Below are positions 59,279 through 64,000 of a stretch of DNA of 64,000 nucleotides, in pieces (position 1 is the stretch's first letter; each line of letters starts with the position of its first letter). A model generated the notes under the pieces. It was given only the letters and a program-made list of their open reading frames with translations, did no database searches and was not told the origin of the DNA. The stretch lies in assembly GCF_010365805.1 (NCBI RefSeq), contig NZ_CP048386.1, positions 851,327-915,326 of the forward strand, written 5' to 3'. The stretch comes from Spiroplasma sp. BIUS-1 (lineage in GTDB: Bacteria > Bacillota_I > Bacilli_A > Mycoplasmatales > Mycoplasmataceae). The position numbers were made by a program, and so were the translations under genes.

Positions 59279-60071
59279 ATGCAATTTTAAAGATTTTCAT
59301 TGCGTTGCTTGATGTTGCTTCTATAACATCCGCTTTATTAACTTTTTTTAAACTAGCTATTTTTTCAACTGTATAAACAATGTTCTTTGAAACATTTAAC
59401 TTTCCTCTTTTTGGTTCGGGAGTTAAATATGGTGCATCTGTTTCTACTATTATTTCGTTTAAAGATAGTTTTTCAACAGCATCATGAAGTGGTGCAGCAT
59501 TTTTAAAAGTTACAACTCCTGGTATTGAAATTAAATATCCCCTTGAAGTAAACTTCTTAGCTAATTCATATCCTCTTGTATAACAATGAACAATTGCTCT
59601 TTTTACTTTTAATTCATCTAAAATTTCTAATGCGTCTAAGTAAGCTTGATCAGAGTTGTCTTTATCTCTTAGGTGCATCATTACTGCTAAATCATTTCTC
59701 TGAGCTATTTTAATTTGTTCTTTGAAGAAATGTTTTTGAACTTCTTTATGTTCATCTGTATAGTAATAATCTAGACCTATTTCCCCGATAGCAACAACTT
59801 TGTCTCCATGAGCCATAGTATCAATATCTTCTAAATCATCAATTGTAAATTTAATTACATCTGTTGGATGAATACCAACTGCTGCATAAACATTTGGATA
59901 TTTTAGCGCATACTTGCTTGCTTCTTTTGAAGATCTTATATCAAAACCAACACAACAGAAGTGACTAACGCCAACTATTTTAGCTTCATTTATCATGTCT
60001 AATGCTTCAAATTCTTTTTCTTTGTAAATCTCATCATTAAAATGTGTGTGTGTATCAAATATACCAGCCAT
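59277..60071 (-). CDS. tatD: TatD-family metal-dependent hydrolase
   Basis: 264 residues. FDTHTHFNDEIY (metal H-x-H), CCVGFDIRSS, AIGEIGLDYY, MHLRD, and IVETDAPYLTPE are the family signature. TatD is a 3'-5' exonuclease/deoxyribonuclease in known cases. It lies 7 nt after mnmE. Confidence 0.96.
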   Translation of the reverse strand: MAGIFDTHTHFNDEIYKEKEFEALDMINEAKIVGVSHFCCVGFDIRSSKEASKYALKYPNVYAAVGIHPTDVIKFTIDDLEDIDTMAHGDKVVAIGEIGLDYYYTDEHKEVQKHFFKEQIKIAQRNDLAVMMHLRDKDNSDQAYLDALEILDELKVKRAIVHCYTRGYELAKKFTSRGYLISIPGVVTFKNAAPLHDAVEKLSLNEIIVETDAPYLTPEPKRGKLNVSKNIVYTVEKIASLKKVNKADVIEATSSNAMKIFKIA

Positions 60072-60078
60072 AATTAAC

Positions 60079-61431
60079 CTACTTTCCTAAGCAATACTTT
60101 CTAAATATTGTATCTATAACTTCTTCATCAGCATCATATATACCCAGAAGATTATTCAAAATTTTTAAAATTTCATATAAATCAACATTTATAAGGTCAG
60201 TTGTAAAACCTGATTCAATGTTATTTAAACTATTTTCTAATAAAGTTAAGATATTTTTAAACATTTCAATATGAAATGCATTTGATAGTATAGGAACTTC
60301 AACTTCCAATAAGTTATCGTTATTGAATTCATCTTCTATTTTATCAATCAACTCTTTTATGTCATTGTTTATTGCTGAAACAGAAACTAGATTTGGAAAT
60401 TTGTTTTTTATTTCTTTAGTTTCTTCAACACCTAAAAGTTCTGACTTATTCAAAACAACAATGTGTTTTTTATCCTTTATCTTTTCATATATCTCATTAT
60501 TAATTTTACCCTTATTTATAACAAATAAAATAAGATTTGAACTATTAATTAAGGATATGCTTTTTTCAATACCTATTTTTTCAACTTCATCTTTAGTATT
60601 TCTTATTCCTGCTGTGTCTATTAAATTAAGAGTAAAATTTTCAAAATTTAATTGTCCTTCAACAATGTCTCTTGTCGTCCCTTCAATGTCAGTTACTATT
60701 GCTTTTTCTTCTGAAATTAGAGAGTTTAGTAAAGAAGATTTACCAACATTTGTTTCTCCTAAGATCAGTGTATTAATACCAGAGTTTAAAAAATTAAATC
60801 TCTTGCTTGCTTCCAATATTTTTGTAACTTCATTTTTTAAAATTATTAACTCCGAAGATATTTCTTCAGAACTTGAACCTTCAACATCATCATAGTCAGG
60901 ATAATCAATTGAAGTTTGAATTTTAGAAATTAGATCTATAAGATTTTCTTTTATTATCAAAAGAGATTTATTATTTCTACCTTCTAAATTCATAGCGCTA
61001 ACTTTAAGAGCTAACTCATTTTTAGAATCTATTAAATTATTAATACTCTCAGCTTGTAGTAAATTTATTTTTCCATTTAAATAAGCTCTTTGAGAAAACT
61101 CTCCCGGTAAAGCAGGTCTTGCTCCATGAGAAATAAGTAAAGCTATAATTTTATTAGTTAAAAGTATTCCACCGTGACATTGTATTTCTACAACAACTTC
61201 GCCAGTGAAAGACTTTCCTTGGGCAAAAGTTAGAATCAATGATTCATCTATAATATCATTTCCATCATAAATTTTTCTAACTTGCATTTTATTGTTTGCA
61301 TCAATTTTCTTAATAAGTAATTTATTAACTATTTCTATTGCTTGTTCACCAGACAATCTAATAATTGAAATCGCTTGTCTTGAAACTTTTGTTGCACAAG
61401 CCACTATTGTATCATTTAAATTTATTTTCAT
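60079..61431 (-). CDS. mnmE: tRNA modification GTPase MnmE
   Basis: 450 residues. N-domain IRLSGEQAIEIVNKL; GTPase P-loop ILGETNVGKSSLLNSL, G3 LIDTAG, G4 LNKSEL; C-terminal CLGK (the CxGK that contacts the folate domain). Works with MnmG. GGAAGAAG precedes the start. No TGA-Trp inside, so it appears as a continuous frame. Confidence 0.98.
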   Translation of the reverse strand: MKINLNDTIVACATKVSRQAISIIRLSGEQAIEIVNKLLIKKIDANNKMQVRKIYDGNDIIDESLILTFAQGKSFTGEVVVEIQCHGGILLTNKIIALLISHGARPALPGEFSQRAYLNGKINLLQAESINNLIDSKNELALKVSAMNLEGRNNKSLLIIKENLIDLISKIQTSIDYPDYDDVEGSSSEEISSELIILKNEVTKILEASKRFNFLNSGINTLILGETNVGKSSLLNSLISEEKAIVTDIEGTTRDIVEGQLNFENFTLNLIDTAGIRNTKDEVEKIGIEKSISLINSSNLILFVINKGKINNEIYEKIKDKKHIVVLNKSELLGVEETKEIKNKFPNLVSVSAINNDIKELIDKIEDEFNNDNLLEVEVPILSNAFHIEMFKNILTLLENSLNNIESGFTTDLINVDLYEILKILNNLLGIYDADEEVIDTIFRKYCLGK

Positions 61432-61469
61432 ATTATCTTCTTCCCAATCTTGATTATAACAAAAGAAAA

Positions 61470-61489
61470 CCAGAAAGTTATTTTTCTGG
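61470..61489 (-). terminator. jag terminator
   Basis: CCAGAAA/TTTCTGG stem at the jag stop with T-rich tail on the minus strand. Confidence 0.75.
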
Positions 61490-62038
61490 ATTGTATATTA
61501 TTCTTATTCTTCTATCACCAAGAGATCCTGTTGTTTTAATTTTTATTCTCTTGTATTCAATTAGGAACATATTAATTTTTCTTCTGATTTCTTTTGTGTA
61601 GGCAGGTAACATTACCTCACTTTTTTCTTCAATTACTTTTTTTACAATTTTCTTTAAATCGTTTTTATTGTATGTAAGAGAATTTCTTTTAGCTATTTTA
61701 AAATCAACCATTTCTAAATCTATTTTAATATTAAACTTTATTTTAAAAACAGTCTTTATGAAAATTCCTATACTTTTTTTGGTTTCATAACTTAATTCGT
61801 CTTTGCTACTGTAAGCTAAAATATTTCTATCTTTTGTTTTTGTTTTAAAAATTGATATGAACTTTATATCTAAAAATGGTTTAAGCTGCTCATTTAAAAA
61901 TTTTAGATACTCAATTCTTTTTTGATAAGAAACAAAATAAAACACTTCCCCTAAGTCGTTTCGAAAAAATAATTTATTTTCTTGATATCTACTTATTAGA
62001 AAGTGATTAAATTTATTATTTACTTTTTTTAGTTTCAT
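61478..62038 (-). CDS. Jag/KhpB RNA-binding protein
   Basis: 186 residues. Position between yidC and mnmE and a C-terminal R3H-like region (LPAYTKEIRRKINMFLIEY, with GDRRIRI) fit the KH-R3H Jag protein; the family's usual R-x-x-x-H is replaced here by RRKIN. The middle has a KH-like segment. Its start overlaps the end of yidC by 23 nt. Confidence 0.78.
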   Translation of the reverse strand: MKLKKVNNKFNHFLISRYQENKLFFRNDLGEVFYFVSYQKRIEYLKFLNEQLKPFLDIKFISIFKTKTKDRNILAYSSKDELSYETKKSIGIFIKTVFKIKFNIKIDLEMVDFKIAKRNSLTYNKNDLKKIVKKVIEEKSEVMLPAYTKEIRRKINMFLIEYKRIKIKTTGSLGDRRIRIIYNPEK

Positions 62039-63227
62039 TTGAAACTTTAGCAGCTATTGTTTTGTTTTTTTCGATTTGTTTCTCTCTTTTTTTCTTCATT
62101 CTTGTAACTTTAGTTTCTTTTAAGAAGTGGAAAGTTAATGTTTGAATTATTTGGAAAGTAGAAGAGAAAATTCAATATATCGCTACCCCTGAGGCAATGT
62201 TGAAAACAACAAACAAGAATACAACCATAAATACAATTTGCATTATTAATTGTTTTTTTCTTGCTTTCTTCTGTTGTTCAGATTCCAATTTAGGTTTCTT
62301 TTTAAACATTTGCAAGATCATCGGAAGCATCATTGAACCAATTTGCAGTGGTAAGTATACAACAATAAGAGTTAAGTAAATTCAATTTCCTTGTTGAATT
62401 TGTTGGAAAGGTACTTCAACTAAAGTAATTTGTCCAACAGTTGCCACTTTAAGGGCATGAGTTGCCCTAACTACTGCGAACATCGCGAATAAGAAAGGCA
62501 TTGAAAGGAATGAAGTTGCAATTGAACTCATTGGACTAATACCTTCTTTTTTATATAAAGCCATTAGTTCCATTTGTTGTTTTTGTTTTGCACTTGGATC
62601 AGAAGAGTTTTTATATTTCTCCTGTACTTCTGCTTGTTTAGCTTGTAAACCTTGCATTTTTTCTTGATTAATTTGAGTTTTTCAAGTAAATGCAAGAGTA
62701 ATACCTCTAATAATTAATGAAGTAAAGAATATTGCAAATATTGCAGCAACTCCATATGAAGTAGAATCTGGGTTTAATTGACCACCTGGTGCATGTTTAG
62801 AGAATAGACTAATGAATGCTACCAATAATCATGACAATGGATAAACGAAGAATCCGTAAAATGGAGAAGATGTAACAGTAAATGCTTGTCCCCAACTTGA
62901 TATTGGGTTAAATGCATATTCTTTTAATTCACCTGTTTTTTCATCAATCATAAATCAATGTGTTTTTGAACTTCAATCACCTAAAGATTTTATGATTATT
63001 TCAAATGATACCCCTGGAGAATAAATTTTATTCCCAGCCATATCAGTTACTGTATTAACTGTATACTGTGGTTGATACATCTGTACACATCCTCACAGCA
63101 TAGAAACGATAATAAATACAAACAATATTAACTTAGTTCAAACTCAAACTAATTTCATTCAGTCCTTACGAGTTTTTTTCTTATTGTTATTATTATTTAG
63201 GTATTTAGAATAGTCCTGTTTATACAA
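62016..63227 (-). CDS. yidC: Membrane protein insertase YidC
   Basis: 403 residues. The start is TTG 63225-63227, 7 nt after AGAGGTGAATATC; no ATG is suitable. N-terminal helix VFIIVSMLWGCVQM could be a lipobox-like signal (LWGC). The conserved insertase core has SPMSSIATSFLSMPFLFAM and the last helices end with a Lys-rich tail. Several Trp by TGA. Standard rnpA-yidC-jag order. Confidence 0.92.
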
Positions 63228-63242
63228 GATATTCACCTCTCT

Positions 63243-63572
63243 TTATTTTATTAATAAAAGCGACTTTCTAAGATCTTCAAGATTCTCTTCATAGCTTTTA
63301 TCTAAAATCATTATTCTAGCCATTAAGACTACATCATAACTCTTTTCTTTTTGATCATTTAATAATTCATAGATCATTGACCTAACTTGTCTTTTAACTC
63401 TATTTCTCAATACAGCATTACCCATTTTTTTACCAACAGAAACACCATATCTGAATCTATTAAGATCATTTTTTTTAAAATAAATTACAAATCCTTTTGT
63501 TTTAATGAATCTTTTATTCCCAATAATACTTTGAAATTCGTGATTTTTTTTAATTATATTTATATTTTTCAT
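63243..63572 (-). CDS. rnpA: Ribonuclease P protein component
   Basis: 109 residues. RYGVSVGKKMGNAVLRNRVKR is the RNR signature that binds RNase P RNA. Matures tRNA 5' ends. Follows rpmH directly. Confidence 0.97.
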   Translation of the reverse strand: MKNINIIKKNHEFQSIIGNKRFIKTKGFVIYFKKNDLNRFRYGVSVGKKMGNAVLRNRVKRQVRSMIYELLNDQKEKSYDVVLMARIMILDKSYEENLEDLRKSLLLIK

Positions 63573-63580
63573 ACTTATTA

Positions 63581-63715
63581 TTAAGCAGTAAGTTTAGCTC
63601 TACCTTTAGCTCTTCTTGCTTTAATAACTTTTCTTCCGTTTTTAGTAGCCATTCTAGCTCTAAACCCGTGAGTTCTAGCATGTTTGATTTTACTTGGTTG
63701 TCAAGTTCTTTTCAT
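63581..63715 (-). CDS. rpmH: 50S ribosomal protein L34
   Basis: 44 residues: [20 protein letters not shown] then [20 protein letters not shown]. Trp4 is encoded by TGG or TGA in the family; here it is TGA. AAAGGAGGTAACTTT precedes the start. First gene leftwards from oriC. Confidence 0.98.
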
Positions 63716-64000
63716 AAAGTTACCTCCTTTTTTAAACAAAACTTCATTTAAGATTATAACTTAAATCATTGAGATTTGGTATTGAATATTGTAATTTATT
63801 GATTATATTCAATATTGAATAACTTTTAGTAAAGTATTAACAAATTTAATATGTGGATAACTTTTTTTAAACCCATAAATAAAGGTTATATATTAATAAG
63901 TTATCCACATTTTATACATTTTTGAATGTGTTTTTAAAGTTATCCACATTAAAGTAATGGGGATAACTTATAATCTAAATGTTAATATTCGAGGTGCAAA
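63716..64000 (+). other. Replication origin region (oriC) and dnaA promoter
   Basis: Intergenic between rpmH (-) and dnaA (+). Three perfect DnaA boxes: TGTGGATAA at 63852-63860 and TTATCCACA at 63901-63909 and 63940-63948, plus a one-mismatch box TGGGGATAA at 63958-63966. A+T-rich tracts with TTCAATATTGAA repeats near 63780-63830 could be the unwinding element. A -10 TATAAT (63969-63974) and a GAGGTGCAAA ribosome binding site at the very end show that dnaA starts at the next base. A -10 facing rpmH is at 63753-63758. Confidence 0.9.

Noticed and set aside
61365..61601. Plus-strand frame opposite mnmE/jag
   Set aside because: Antisense shadow without ribosome binding site.

Overview
The window reads as a Spiroplasma chromosome segment. 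UGA is used as a tryptophan codon throughout (tuf, fusA, gltX, metG, mnmG and most other genes contain in-frame TGA), the DNA is strongly A+T-rich, and there are four canonical MreB actin homologues plus one divergent one. A five-paralogue MreB set in a mollicute is a Spiroplasma hallmark. The last bases hold a DnaA-box cluster and a ribosome binding site with no start codon after it, so dnaA most likely starts at base 64001. The window is therefore probably the end of a circular genome record opened at dnaA, and the long minus-strand gene series points away from oriC.

Layout from left to right. 1-5100: a partial secreted protein, then tuf and the str operon rpsL-rpsG-fusA. 5198-13056: an accessory block of unrecognised genes, with a divergent pair, a small coiled-coil protein, a RecB-like nuclease, and a two-gene unit encoding large low-complexity proteins (an 898-residue membrane protein with three ~120-residue repeats and a 715-residue soluble protein with an 18-residue repeat). 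13376-20017: one long minus-strand run (degenerate PotA-like ABC protein, NrnA-type DHH phosphoesterase, tdk, prfA, prmC, a membrane protein). 20108-24269: rpmE, an NCS2 purine permease behind a purine-riboswitch-like leader, a YitT-type membrane protein, a small stand-alone HTH protein and fba. 24390-29636: pyrG, rpoE, an HD phosphohydrolase, gltX, ispF. 29713-33355: ychF, yyzM-like, parB, parA, rsmG, an order recalling the Bacillus origin region. 33395-44670: a tightly packed nine-gene run prs-pth-purA-purB-hpt-like-metG-mnmG-two APC permeases.

44984-59239 carries the plus-strand genes: an ABC-F ATPase with an attenuator-like leader, a 52-residue cysteine protein, then the MreB region (mreB, divergent mreB, argS, an ABC exporter pair, mreB, mreB, an unknown gene, mreB). 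The minus-strand rnmV-rsmA-ispE operon interrupts it at 46723-48727. From 59277 to the end the genes are tatD, mnmE, jag, yidC, rnpA, rpmH and then oriC.

Functionally the window combines translation (EF-Tu, EF-G, S7, S12, L31, L34, RF1 and its methylase, three aminoacyl-tRNA synthetases, rRNA and tRNA modification), purine and pyrimidine salvage, two MEP-pathway genes, chromosome partitioning at oriC, and the MreB cytoskeleton linked in Spiroplasma to helicity and swimming. I found no tRNA, rRNA, CRISPR array or intact insertion sequence. The least explained parts are the 5.2-13.4 kb accessory block, the degenerate ABC protein, the degenerate HPRT, the divergent MreB, and the structured intergenic region at 44.67-44.98 kb.
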